From: Monomorium pharaonis
Taxonomy: Eukaryota > Arthropoda > Insecta > Hymenoptera > Formicidae
Direction: 5' to 3'
Assembly (NCBI RefSeq): GCF_013373865.1
Contig: NC_050468.1
Location: forward strand, 8,618,510-8,682,509
DNA length: 64,000 bases
The notes below the pieces were generated by a model. It had not been told where the DNA came from. It saw only the letters and a program-made list of their open reading frames with translations, and did no database searches. The position numbers were made by a program, and so were the translations under genes. This document shows, one piece after another, positions 12,901 to 24,751 of the stretch; within the stretch, counting starts at the first letter, position 1; each line of letters starts with the position of its first letter.

Positions 12901-14240
12901 GAAAAAAAATGTATCTCGTGCCAGGTGTCATCAAAATTATGCTGAATTCGAGTAAAAATATTAAAAATTTTGTTCATCACGTCGACACACCGCGAAAACG
13001 ATAATATGCGCAAGAAAAGAGAGATGGAATTCGTATCAAAGTAAAAACATTTTTATGATGGAAAAAAATTTGAATAGCATTTTTTCAAGTAAATTACATC
13101 GAATGCGGAAAATAGATTGTGGAAAACATGTTCTGATGAATGCGCGTCGTTATTGTCCTTTTATAATAATAAAAATGGCATTATCTTTCGAGAGAGAAAA
13201 TTTGTTTTAAACAATGGACTTACCAATACGCTAGGAAATTTCCACAACGCGCGTTATACTGCACAACATTCAGAAACTCTCACATTCAATGGCGATTATT
13301 ATGAGACAGAATGTAGTTTTGCTCACGCTTCACAGAAGTATGACGTGTGTTCAAAACCGTTCGCACGTATCGAACTTTAAATCGGCACAACGCAATAAAC
13401 ATGCGTCGTCGCGGTATTAACACGTTGACGAAATTAATGAACTATGAATATGCATAAAGTAAATTGCAAAATTATATGCAAAATATTGCGATAAATATAA
13501 TAGCACGAAGTAATACACAACACACACTTTTCGGATTGCAATTTATTTGTAGGCTTTTTATATTTTATGAAAATGCAATAAATTCGAGGCGTTTCGTTTT
13601 ATTGCGTGACGAACCTTACCGGACAACGTCGGTTCAAATGCGCGCTTCGTGACAAACTGACTTTAAGAACCGGCGTGTGTGGGGCCAACGGAACCTTGCG
13701 GCTTTCGGGCGGGTTAATACGAGTCCTGATTGGAAGTCTGCCTCACGTGTAAGTTCCTTCCCTTCTTTGTTTGACCCTTCTAGCTTGGGATTAAATTCAA
13801 GGGCTCGTCAGCGATCCCCGGCAACGCTGCGGAAGCTTATATGTTTAAAGATTACATTCACGATATATTTTTAATAATTTATCTTTTGCTTTATTTGTTA
13901 TTTTCTAAAGTATATGTATGTCTATGTCACGCAAGTTTTATGAATTAACTTTAATAAATTAACATGTAAATATTAATGTAATATGCAACATGGTGCATGA
14001 AAAATATGAAAAATAATCTGAAAATGATATGAAATTAATGTAAGTAATTTTATATTAAATTAATTCTATAGTATTTATTCTAAAATAACACGAAATTAAT
14101 ATGAAGTTATACAATTTTATATAATACTTTTATATTAACTTTAAACTTATAACACATTATTATTAACAAAAAATAAATCAAGCAAAAACCAATGTTTAAA
14201 AAAAAGAAAATACATTAAAGGTTTCTATGAATTTTTACCG
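9995..14240. other. AT-rich noncoding DNA
   Basis: More than 4 kb without a convincing exon. The longest frame (13117-13380, plus, 87 codons with ATG) has no recognisable domain and mixed composition. I treat it as chance. Confidence 0.5.
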
Positions 14241-14241
14241 G

Positions 14242-14747
14242 AAGTTAGTGCGCAAATAATTTAAATAACATTAACAAATAAATAATATTTACATACGTAA
14301 TTTAAGAATTTGATACACAAATAAAAAATTTGTTTGGATGTGTTCTGACTTAGCTCAGTAGTCATTTCAACGGAGCAATGCGAAAATTGATGTCGTAATT
14401 AGCGGAATGCGAGAATGTAGTAATCTGAGATCAATATCGTATTAGTGTACTCAAAGGAAGAATCGAATTCCATTCCATCCTAGTTAGATTGAACAATCTA
14501 ATGCAAATATTACATCCTATACGAAAATTACTAAATATTACTTAGGTTATTACTTGGATTATTAATATAAGATATTTTGATCAATTTTCACATTGTTTCA
14601 ATTTTCGGAAAATGACTTTAAAGTAAGTCGACACGTCCGGACAAAGTTTTAATTTGTATCAAATTCTGAAATATATGCAAATTTATTTATTAAATTTATT
14701 AATATTTTTACCTAGTAATTATTTAAATTATTTACGCGCACTAACTT
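14242..14747. mobile_element. MITE with long terminal inverted repeats
   Basis: The left arm (14242-14350) and right arm (14626-14747) are inverted copies. The outer ends share AAGTTAGTGCGC followed by (GT)AAATAATTTAAATAA. Further in, both arms share AGAATTTGATAC, then a TTTGT-TGG/CCGGA-GTGT block and GACT at the inner end. The unpaired centre is about 275 bp and has no coding frame. If the ends are GTGCGC, a TA dinucleotide flanks both sides (14246-14247 and 14742-14743), as in Tc1/mariner-type MITEs. The identity continues 4 bp outside that TA, so the exact boundary is uncertain. It is non-autonomous and moderately diverged, hence not recent. Confidence 0.7.
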
Positions 14748-14749
14748 TT

Positions 14750-17115
14750 ACGACAATCTTTTATTGCATCTTAATAATTAGTTTTATTTTTCTTATTTCT
14801 TGTAATTAAATAATAATTTTATGAAATAATTTTCTTTAATTATCGTAATTTAAAACTTTAGTGAATCTGAAGGATCGAGACTTTCGAATGTTTCTCGCAT
14901 TTTGTACATCACGCGATTTTGAAAATAACCTGAGACCTTTCGTAAAATGCGAAGCTATAATTCGCCTAACTCGAGTATAAACTCGACTTTCGATGAGTCA
15001 TGAGTGAAGTAAAACGTTATTTATATCTGAAATCATTTTGTATACTCTTACAGAAAGTTTAAAGACTGATAGATTCGGGTCAGATGAAGTTACGTTGTAA
15101 ACGATCCTGACGGGTTTGAAATTTCGAGTAACTTTGCGCGCCAGCTTATAATTCGAGGTTCATTTGCAGTATCCGACAGGTAGTGTTTTTTCAAACTTTT
15201 TTTTTAACCGAGCAAATTGTAGACGAACAAAAGTTTCTACTTACCAATGAATTACTCGGGAATACGTGTCAGAGGAAAATCTGCTCTTCGAAGCTCTCGT
15301 GATCCCCAAAGGTTCGCGCTTTCCGAAAGGTCAAGCTCGACGATTTGTCAGAGGACGATCATACTGCAATTTTGTTCAAGTCTTGCAAGCTTTTCTTTTG
15401 ATAAGAGAAAAATATCCGTGGAGGACTTTTGGCAATTCAAAAGCTCTTATTCCCGAATATAGATTTAAAAATGCATTTATTCTTTTGGGGGGGGGGGATA
15501 AAAAGATAATATTTGTCTTTCTCGAAAAGTTTGTGTAAATTGGGTTGGACAAATATTTTTCCGTTTCTTCCTCGAAGAAGTTCAAAGACAAATGTATAAA
15601 ATTAATACTATTTTGACTAAAGTAAAATATTTGTAAAACAAAACATTTTTCTTTACCATTTTACTATAGTTTCTGTCTATTTAATAATCATTACATTTAA
15701 CATAATCTACTGAAAAGAAATAACAAGACTTTTTCAATTCAACATGGACATATCGTATAAGACAAACGCAGTTAGTTGGAATTAGGTCTCACGCTACTTT
15801 CTCAACAGAACTCTACTGATATTAAAAATGAGATTATCAGCTGCTGAATTATGTTGACAGTATCGTCTCGCGCTCACGTATATTGGTCCCGCATGCTGAT
15901 CCCGAAAAGCAGCCTGCGATTATGGCAAGTCTGTTAGGAACTTGCGGCAACTTCCATGACAGGCCTGTCACGTATAAAGTAAAGTTCATGAAGTGCTGAT
16001 AATTCCGAACTAGTCCGATTAAAATGTAACGGTTACGTTAATGCATTTAATACTTGCGAACCGCATTCTCTCTCACGTGACACATCTGTGAAAATGTCTC
16101 TCCCGAGTGTGTATGCGTACACGATAATACCACCACGTAAACTGATCGATATTCGCGTGCACGTAGACGCAGGTGAACGTTACGTGTAGACGGAGTTGGA
16201 CTCCGTCCGGATTAAACTTATAGAATTCTGCGAAGATATTCCGCGAGTAGACACTCGGAGAGTTACCTCGGGTACGATAATAAAATTGTTGAATCGAGTA
16301 CGAAGTGTGCTTAAAAGCGGCCATGTTTATTCAAGCCCGAGCTCCCGCGACGCTCATCGCCATATATTTTATTTCAAAAAGAGATTAATTCTGACCACTC
16401 CAAACGTCATGGTCGGTATCGTGTTACGTATTTCTGAAATAGAGCCGCAACAAAATATCCAGAATCTTTTTGAAGATTATGCGTTTTATGCGGAATTATA
16501 TTTCACGTATGAAAATTTATGTTACATTTATACAAAGATTGAAATTCCTACAATTTACGTTTAATGAATTTGCGAGTCCGAGATTGTGTACACACGAAAA
16601 TGGTATCTACGCTTATTTTCTTCCGTGATTCCGTAAATATAAGGGATATAAACTAAAATGCCGCAGCGAATATTCAACTTCTAATTTCTAGTATTTGTCC
16701 TGGAGCCACAGGGCTGAGATTTGCACGAAAACTAATAAAATTTAAGCTTTCGGCTATCAAAAAGTTTTCCACAGAACATTTTTATTATGAAAATATATTC
16801 ATATGTACAATATAGTTATTCTAACGAGGTTATATAAAGAATACATATATTTACATTTTTTTATATCCCTTATCTGGTCTATTAAAATTTACATTTTATA
16901 AAATCATAAGGGAATTATTGTCTTTTTTTGGACAATTTTATCAAAACCAAAAATTAATGATCCATAATTAATTAATTAAAATATCGCATTTATTATTAAT
17001 ATATACATCTTATTTATGCTAAGTGATACGAGCATTTATACAGGTAATTCCCTAATTGTAATGAACTCATTAATTCGCAAATGGGAAAGATCACCGTTCA
17101 CTTTCGAGGGTGAAC
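14750..17115. other. Noncoding DNA, AT-rich to mixed
   Basis: No recognised gene. An 11-G run lies at 15487-15497. The 122-codon frame at 16196-16564 starts at a TTG codon and matches no family. Confidence 0.45.
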
Positions 17116-17120
17116 AGGTG

Positions 17121-17287
<167 letters not shown>

Positions 17288-17387
17288 CCCCCTCCCCTCT
17301 TCCCCTCTCGGCGTTCGGTGGCTGAAAAGCGGTCAAAGCATCGCGACATCGTGCACGGAAAAGTGGAAAGTGGCTGATTAATTGTCG

Positions 17388-17428
17388 ATGAAGAGAGAAA
17401 GAGCGAGCGAGAGAGAAGGAGGGGAAGG

Positions 17429-17477
<49 letters not shown>

Positions 17478-17520
17478 GGAGCAGAAATCGAGAGCGAGAG
17501 AGGAGTGCGACAAGAGGAGA
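17388..17520. repeat. Purine-rich tract with (GA)n core
   Basis: Purine-rich plus strand with an uninterrupted (GA)n of 43 bp at 17433-17475. It faces the CT tract about 150 bp upstream, so the two could pair as a hairpin or form triplex (H-DNA). A further (AG)n run lies at 18003-18022. Confidence 0.9.
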
Positions 17521-18340
17521 ACGGAAGCGGAGGAGCGCGCCTGCGCGTCATCCTCGGGAGCGCTTGTTATGGAGGCCTCAGTCTCGGCTCGCCTGGGCAG
17601 TAGGCAACACGGCCGACGCCGGAGCACCGCGCCAAGTATCCGACCGGGGAGCTCCGGGGACGTTCTAAAGATAGAAAAGCGCGCGCCGCCGATGCGCTTC
17701 GCGCCGCGCTACCACGACGAGAAGCGCGTCCGTCCGCGCGACGACGCGGCGACGCGGGCTTTCACCGAGCGACAGCGATTACGAGGTATCGCGCGTGACG
17801 CGGTGGAGGAAGTATCGAGGCGAACGATCGAGCGAGACGATCGAGGAGGCGCGAATAAGGGCGTCTCGAGAGCGCGCGGTGATCTCCGGTACCGCGAGCG
17901 GCGGCGATTACGTGAGCGAGGAAATAGCGCGAGGATGACATACGCGCGAATCGATCGCGCGAGACGACACGCGAGTGTGGAGCAGCAGTGGAGATGAGAG
18001 AAAGAGAGAGAGAGAGAGAGAGCACTCGATCCGTCGCTCGATGCTCCCTCGGCGATCCGTCGCGTCGCGTCGGTGGGAATCGTCGTATAATTTCGCGATT
18101 AGAATTAGGCGAGATTTTGCGAGATAGTTAACGGACGTCCCTCTCGCCGTGATTCTTGCTTCTCCGACCGTTCCGCAAATCACCTCGCTTATCCTCGACG
18201 TACGGAACGGAATGTCGGTGGGAATGTCGGAATATAGATAACGTTGTCCCCACAACATCGAAATTGATAGAGACGCGAGTTCAGTGATATAACACGACAA
18301 CGTGCTGGCGTGTCGCATCGCCTAGGATGCGCGACGGGAA
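17500..18340 (+). promoter_or_regulatory. GC-rich block, possible promoter/5' exon
   Basis: This is a strongly CpG-rich island right after the GA tract. On the plus strand a frame from an ATG at 17570 stays open to 17997 (about 142 codons). Its translation is Arg-rich (about one residue in four) and contains no recognised domain. A GT at about 17786 after CGATTACGAG could be a donor. GC-rich DNA lacks stop codons by composition, so openness alone is weak evidence. It could be a distal 5' exon of the globin gene about 5 kb downstream or of an unrelated gene. Confidence 0.3.
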
Positions 18341-18344
18341 TTCG

Positions 18345-20266
18345 CAGCTATTCGCGAGCGAAGTAGATTTCGCTCTGTATATAAGCTGTTTATCTTTCAA
18401 TAGTGGCGCGTTTGTTTGTTCTTCTCTTGATTTCTCGGTATAAATGCGTTCAAGGCTGGATGGAATCGACCGCTATTTCTCACGTTGGCGTTAGTCAAAC
18501 GAGGCACAGTATTCGCGAAATCCGCGCGTGCGATACGGCGCTTTTTCCAAAACATATTACGAGCAATTTAGCGTTGAACGTTTACCTGATAATAACAGTC
18601 ATATTTATACACGATGACTGCGGTTTGTTTGTGTAAATCATATATAATTTGATTTAGAAGTATACGAATTATTATATCGTTGATATAATATACTTTGCAT
18701 TAATATAACACGGCACGAAAACTGCGCATAATTTGTGCAACATTTTTTTTCTGTATTCCTTTTTTGTCGAAATTCTTTCTAGAGTCTAATTTGACATACA
18801 TTTTGTAAAGAGACCAAAAAATGGTTAAATTTAATTTATTTTAATTTACAAATTATTGAAACTTTTATCATATAATTTATAACGATGCATTAATATATAA
18901 ATAGAAATAAATAAAAAGATGTGTGTTAACTCCAAACTTAACGGAAAAAGAAACACTAAAGAAAAATCGATTACCTTCTTATTGAAGAGTCTGTAGATAA
19001 AAGTAAAGTCAAGAATCTAGTGCACTAAATATAATATTGCCTTGAATTCACAGGTATAATTTGTAAGGCAAATTATCTTATTTACTATCCACTTGATATA
19101 CAATTTTGAATAACAATGCAGAATAAGCATACGGTAAAAATTTATTAATAAAATATTCGAAAGCTTTCGAGTTTTCACGAAAGAACACTCACGACAAGAC
19201 ATTGCGCGTAAATGGGTCAATTTCGAATTTGCAACGATTCGATTTGTCCGTCGTTATAATTCCCCCGGGTCTCATTTTCCCCATGTGATGCATCGATTCT
19301 AAATTTCAGTGATAACGCTTATCATGTCAAACGTGTCGCTCCCTTCATTGCACTCTACCGTTTCTCGCAAAGAAATCACGGCACAACATCGAAAATATTA
19401 TAGATCGCGTGTCGATTTTATTCAGTCGTTTCGAGGTTTTTCAACAAATGCGAAAGTCCACCGCACATTTATTGCTAAATATAGCTACTTGATACTTATC
19501 CCATATTGACAATCTAGACTCGGTCTTCATATACCGACTCTTGTGTATCGTATAATCGCTGTTATTTGGGCTGACGTAATTGGAACAAATTTGACGCCGA
19601 CTAGTGTTAAGTACTTCTTCGCGGAATATGAACGAACAAATGTTTTTAGATCATAAAACCGTGCACATGTATTTATTAGTCGAAAGAAATATTTATTTTA
19701 AAAAATTTCAAATGCATATGACAATCCAATGAATAAAAATAAATATATTTATCGGTTATTATTTCTCTTATATACACATATTGATACGAAACACAAAATT
19801 ATACATTTATGCTTCAACACAATCGAATAAATAATCAAAACTCATTCTCATAAAAATATAAATCAATATAGTCATACGTGTGCTATGTAGTACATACTTT
19901 TAGCTAGCATACGGTTGTAAAAGTCAGGGCAATAAGTGGCCGACATTTACCGGCATCACGCTGCTCCTACGATGGACTTTTCCTTTGCCAAGACGCTACT
20001 TACCACTTTTTGCATTGGAAACTTCGAAAGCCATTTAAGTTATCCACGTTATATCCCAATGCGCGTTTCTTGCGTATCTCCGCTCAACTTTATCGACGAT
20101 GCTTATCAGCGCTGAGATACGCTCAGCGTTTCACAGGGACGGACAACCCGAACGTAAAGTTACCGCGCGGTGTACAGCTCCAACGGGACCCGGCGGCGCA
20201 CGGGGTAGAAGTCTCCTCTTTCCGGTTACGCCCGGCTGCCTTATAACGCTTTCATCTACTTATCGT

Positions 20267-20320
<54 letters not shown>

Positions 20321-21420
20321 CTTTGTTCATCTTTGTTATCATTCGCCTTGCACGTTTCTTTGACATGCTTCCCGAATTCGAACGGAGAGTAATGACGCAG
20401 ATGAGTTTGGCCGCCACCCTCCAGATCCCTCAAAACTCCTCAATCAATGTCACCGGAATTCCGCCTCGCCACTCTCAATTCTTTCGTTTCTTCCGCCCGA
20501 AGGCACCTCATGTCCGACTCCGTAAGATTTGTCGGCTAAGATTTCTCTTCTATCCTTTTGCGATGCAGCTGATTCAGTTTGATACCGCCATTACGCTAAT
20601 TGAACTGCCATGCCACAGTTCGACATTGTCGTCGCATTGACGATGAAACTTCGGAAGTCTTCACGACGACTGAACTGATATAGAAGACATCTTTTTATAA
20701 AGAAAATATGTCTTTTAAAATTGAGATGGCAGTGTGTGTGTTTCCGGTATTATTTTTACGAATAGAGTTTAAATTTCTTAAAAGCAATCTTTCTTCTTTC
20801 TTAATTAAAGAGACATTACTTTGTTTTTATGTAAAATTACAATTTTTTGAATCTCTTATTTAATCAGTAAGTAATGACAAAACAACAGAATTTTTTGTAC
20901 TGGTACAATGAATATTTTTGACAAGGAATATCGTAATATTCTATTAAGTACTCTCAAAAAGTACATAAACGAATTTAAAAAATATAGATAAAATATGAAA
21001 TAAAATTATAAAATATGTTATAAAATTTTATCTACTTTGTTTCTCACGCCCTACTTTTTAAAATGACTATTAGTTGCAATAAAATTTTATGTCATCCAAC
21101 AGCAAATATTTCTAAATTTGAAATATATTGATATCGATACCGAAGCGCAAATCCGCAGAACTTGAAACGCGAATAGGTATCCCGTGTTTTCCAATAGAGA
21201 TTATTCTTATACCTAGCACGTTTGTATATTCCAACGAATGATAACCCGAGAACTTCATTTGTCACTGTATTGAGTGTCGACCCATCGACATTCTAGATCG
21301 TCTCGCGCGTCTTCGATTTCATTTCGATCTGTCACTCGCTGTCGCGCCAGTGTTCACCATAAATGAGATCGATCGATCGTTTCGCTCGATAAATATGAAA
21401 AATACCATCGCGGCCGTATA
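18345..21420. other. Noncoding DNA with one microsatellite
   Basis: AT-rich from about 18.6 to 19.9 kb, mixed from 19.9 to 20.7 kb, AT-rich again after that. Frames around 20010-20640 straddle the (CT)n tract and look spurious. No gene is recognised. Confidence 0.45.
20271..20318. repeat. (CT)n microsatellite
   Basis: About 48 bp of uninterrupted CT units inside moderately GC-rich DNA. Confidence 0.95.
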
Positions 21421-21624
21421 CTTGCAGCTAATGTTCCGGAGATTGAGAAATCTCAAGATGTTTAAGGAATGACTAGTCGCATCCTCACAAACTTCGTGAA
21501 TCCAGTGAAGTGAATTGTTGATAAGAGTCTCGTATAATTAAAGGGACAAACGATATAAAAATGACAGGTACATGAAGATACGTCGTATATAAACTTTGCC
21601 GAGAAGTTAATGAGCCTAACGAGA

Positions 21625-22331
21625 TTCTGAAGAGGGGAAACTGAAGTTATTGTCGTGAAACAATGTAAAGACGTCATTTGTACGCTTAATGAGTATATAC
21701 GGGTCTTAACGGAAGGACAGGAGAAAGTGAGAAGAAAAAAGAGAAAAGGGGATAAAGAGGACAAACGCGGTTGAATAAAATGTGAGATGGAAACCTGATA
21801 ACGTGGAATAAAACAAAAAAAAACGGAACAAAACAAACTTAATAAACAGATAGATATCCAGTAAAATGAGAAAACGAGGCTATCCTGCACGCTGAAAAGG
21901 AAGACTGCAAAAGAAAAGGAAAGGAGATACGTTTAAAGAAAATTAGAAAAAACTGCCTTGGAGTAAAACAATTAAATAGGTATCCTTGGAGAAAAAATAA
22001 AACACGAACTTGTATAGAAGCATTAAAAGTGGAAAGATCGATAGTGGAAGATTTAGGACCGGAAGCGATAAAATGTAGAAACCTTGGTGAAAAGGAAAAA
22101 GGAAGATATTTGGCAGAGGTGAGATTGATGTCGAAGGGAAAGTGGTGGGCGATGGGAAGTTAGATAAATGAACTCACCGAGTGGAAAACTTGGCGAAGCC
22201 AAGAGGAACGCGGCAAGGATACGCGGGACTTAAGTGAAGGATAACCGCGAAGAGAAGCGCATTCGAAGATCGAAGATGAATGGCGAGAGGAGAACGGACT
22301 AAAACGTGAAATCGTCACGTCTCGACTGTGA
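21625..22331 (+). pseudogene. Decayed coding-like frame, unknown (possible retroelement remnant)
   Basis: The plus strand is strongly purine-biased and one frame carries a coding-like translation cut by stops at 21867, 22161, 22242 and 22329. The longest open piece (21870-22160, 97 codons, no ATG start) is Lys/Glu/Arg-rich and includes VEDLGPEAIKCRNLGEKEKG, then RYLAEVRLMSKGKWWAMG just before the TAG at 22161. The same frame continues past that stop with TEWKTWRSQEERGKD. A second purine-biased frame upstream (about 21647-21770) has Lys/Arg-rich residues. I do not recognise the family. It could be an old retroelement ORF (gag/ORF1-like charged coiled coil) or a dead gene exon. Composition and in-frame persistence support ancestry in coding DNA; no intact product is expected. 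Confidence 0.4.
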
Positions 22332-22334
22332 GAA

Positions 22335-23111
22335 ACGATAAATATATGCCTACGCCACGGGTACATTGGATGCTACGTGACAAGGTTTGCGAGAAGAGGA
22401 GACACTTTCGCGAAGCTCATCTCGTTTATCTCCGCGCTGTCAACGATGGCGAACGTTCGTTCGCGGGTGAGCAGCTTCGAAACGGCCGATTTGCTTTAAA
22501 ACACACGTGCTCCCATCGTACGTGCCCCCATCGTGATCGTGTGACACGTCGAAGGGGGGATACATGGACGCGAATCGTATTCCGCCGATTGTATCGGTCG
22601 CAAAGTGTTCATGCGTGCGGTAAACCGCTCCGATCGTCCGTTCGTAGCGATCGCATCGACAGAGACAATAGATATACGCAGATTCCTTGAATTCTCGACC
22701 ACGTGCACTGTGTTCAGGAATATAATGTAAGGATCTCGCAGCGGAGACTTAAAAAGTCATTGGGATAAGACTATTCGTCCGGAGCGTATTTTTACTGCCG
22801 ACTTGAGAGAAACCAAGATTCAGTCTTCGCCGTCGCCGTCGTGTCGTCATCGATCCCCAACGGCTCGTCGGTACATATAGAGAACTTCGTTCTCATAGTG
22901 TAGTGCAATCTCTCGTTCTGTCGATGCGGCGGGAAGTACGACGGAAGTGGCAGGGAGCGGAAGCGATACCGAAACCGAACGCGGGGTGCTGCCGCGCGAT
23001 CTACGGGTTTCGTGGTGCGGGGTGGTGGTGATCGTCCCCCGTTGTGGATCGCCTCAGTTAGTGTCTTCCGCGACTCGGGGAGAAGTCGCGGCCAGGACTC
23101 GCCGTCGCAAC
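22335..23111 (+). promoter_or_regulatory. Putative promoter/5' UTR of globin gene
   Basis: CpG-rich DNA leading up to the globin start codon. An arthropod initiator match TCAGTC lies at 22820-22825, about 290 bp upstream of the ATG. No matching downstream promoter element is seen at the expected spacing. A 35-codon upstream ORF (ATG at 22924, stop ending 23031) lies out of frame with the globin ATG and could reduce its translation if transcribed. The transcription start is not proven. Confidence 0.4.
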
Positions 23112-23311
23112 ATGGGCTGCGAACTTAGCAAACTAGCCACCACGAAATCGCGCAATCAAGCCGGAAACGATGGCGCGTCGCCGCCGCCGCCGCCGCCGGC
23201 CGCCACGGATCCTCGGCTTCCGCTCACGGCCAGGCAAAAATTTACGGTTATCGCCAGCTGGAAAGCGGTCTCTAGGGCACTGGAGCCCACGGGTATATAC
23301 ATGTTCATAAG
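23112..23311 (+). CDS. Globin (globin X-like), first coding exon, partial
   Basis: The exon encodes 66 residues plus two bases of an Arg codon. It begins MGCELSKLA: Gly2 suits N-myristoylation and Cys3 palmitoylation, as known for membrane-attached globin X. A low-complexity Pro6 linker follows (residues 24-29). Next comes the globin A helix (LTARQKFTVIASWKAV, about 38-53, with Trp50) and the start of the B helix (EPTGIYMFIR). The exon ends AG|GTACGT, splitting the Arg codon after its second base, which is the B12.2 position conserved in animal globins. The start is chosen for its insect-type context CAACATGG and the acylation motif. Downstream exons, which would carry the haem-binding His residues, were not found, so the first intron is probably long or the gene continues past a gap. 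Expected role: haem protein in redox or oxygen sensing at membranes. Confidence 0.8.
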
Positions 23312-23799
23312 GTACGTAGCCATCGTTAACAAGGTGCAAGGTTTTACGACTCGCCGGAATGGCTCGCTGCAGAAAAATGTCGAGCGAACGTACGAACGAT
23401 CAACGATTGTATCTTCTCGCGCGCGATAAACGAGAACGTGATATATTAACGACTAAAACTTTAATGAAATTTTTTCCTTACGCTACGTTAATTTTTCATC
23501 AAAAAATATTTCTACCTCCACCAATTTCATCACTTTTATTTTAAATTCCGAAACTTGCGAATATATAGTTTTGCAATATAAGTTTTGCAATAAATTAAGA
23601 AATTTATAATTTAACTTTATATTAACATTATTTTGAAAACGACTTTATTTCGATATAACTTCTTAGCGCTCAGAGAGATTTGTAATCATTGAAATATATG
23701 TATTTTTTAAGTATTCATTTTATATATGTATATTATGTATCAATAATTGTCACATTAGAGCTGTAAAATTTTCCGTGTAAATATAAAATATGATGGAAT

Positions 23800-23965
23800 T
23801 GGTATCATGAGTCACGATTCCCTGGATTTGCAAATCCTTTGAGCCAATTACATGGGTCAATTAGATTAAGATGGTTACCTTGATAAATGATACCCCAATG
23901 TCATGGAAATTGAATAAACTGACACCCACTGGCTGATTAATGTCCTGTGAAAATCAAACAGATTA
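23800..23965. promoter_or_regulatory. Non-repetitive block with octamer palindrome and AP-1-like site
   Basis: About 500 bp into the putative globin intron lies a block of balanced composition inside AT-rich DNA. It contains ATGAGTCA (AP-1-like) near 23808 and the palindrome GGATTTGCAAATCC near 23823, which holds ATTTGCAAAT, a symmetric POU octamer motif. It may be a conserved intronic enhancer. Only motif matches support this. Confidence 0.25.
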
Positions 23966-24709
23966 AATGTAACAGTATATAAAACAGACTTTTTTTACAT
24001 CTATTGTATTAAATCTCACAAGATTAATAGCAAAGTTGCATTTGATACTGAAGGAGAAAAAGCAAAAATGTACGTAGAAAAGGAATAAAAACAAGAAAAA
24101 CAAAAGAGATAAATTAATTATCCTGCTTTTTAGAAAATTATTTACTTTTAACTGCAATATACATTTTTGTTAGTATTTTACATGAGTTATTCATTCTATT
24201 CACGTAAACTTATAAATAAGATATTTAAGTAAACGAAGATTACACACTATATGAAGCATAACTTTACAGAAATATTTTATACATCTTTTAAGTCAAGCAA
24301 ATTTACTTTCTTTATGAAGAAGAGAGCAACGTAGTATGTAATTCCAGATTACTTTATTATTCGTATAAATGTGATGTAAAATTTTTGCAAAAATTTTAAA
24401 TTATATTTATGCAAATATTTCTACATAATTACTTAATACAATTTAATACATGCTGTACTATTTCAAGATTACGCTATATTTTTTACACACTTGAAAAGCT
24501 TTTTTTAGATTTTGTGATACTTTTTTAGTCTATTTTTTCTCTTGACAATTTAATCTCACATTTTTTTACAATTTCGTAATTTTTCCGTAATAAATATTTT
24601 ATAATTGGGGGACTTAGTTTGATTTAGTTAATTTAGGATGTAAATTATATTTTTTTTATAAAATAAATATTTAAATGAATAAGGATGGAAATCTTATTAA
24701 AAAATGTTT

Positions 24710-24741
<32 letters not shown>

Positions 24742-24751
24742 TCTCTCTCTT
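24710..24751. repeat. (CT)n microsatellite, interrupted
   Basis: CT units with two TTTCT interruptions. Confidence 0.9.

Noticed and set aside
16196..16564. 122-codon plus-strand frame
   Set aside because: Begins at a TTG codon, has no recognised motif and no splice context.
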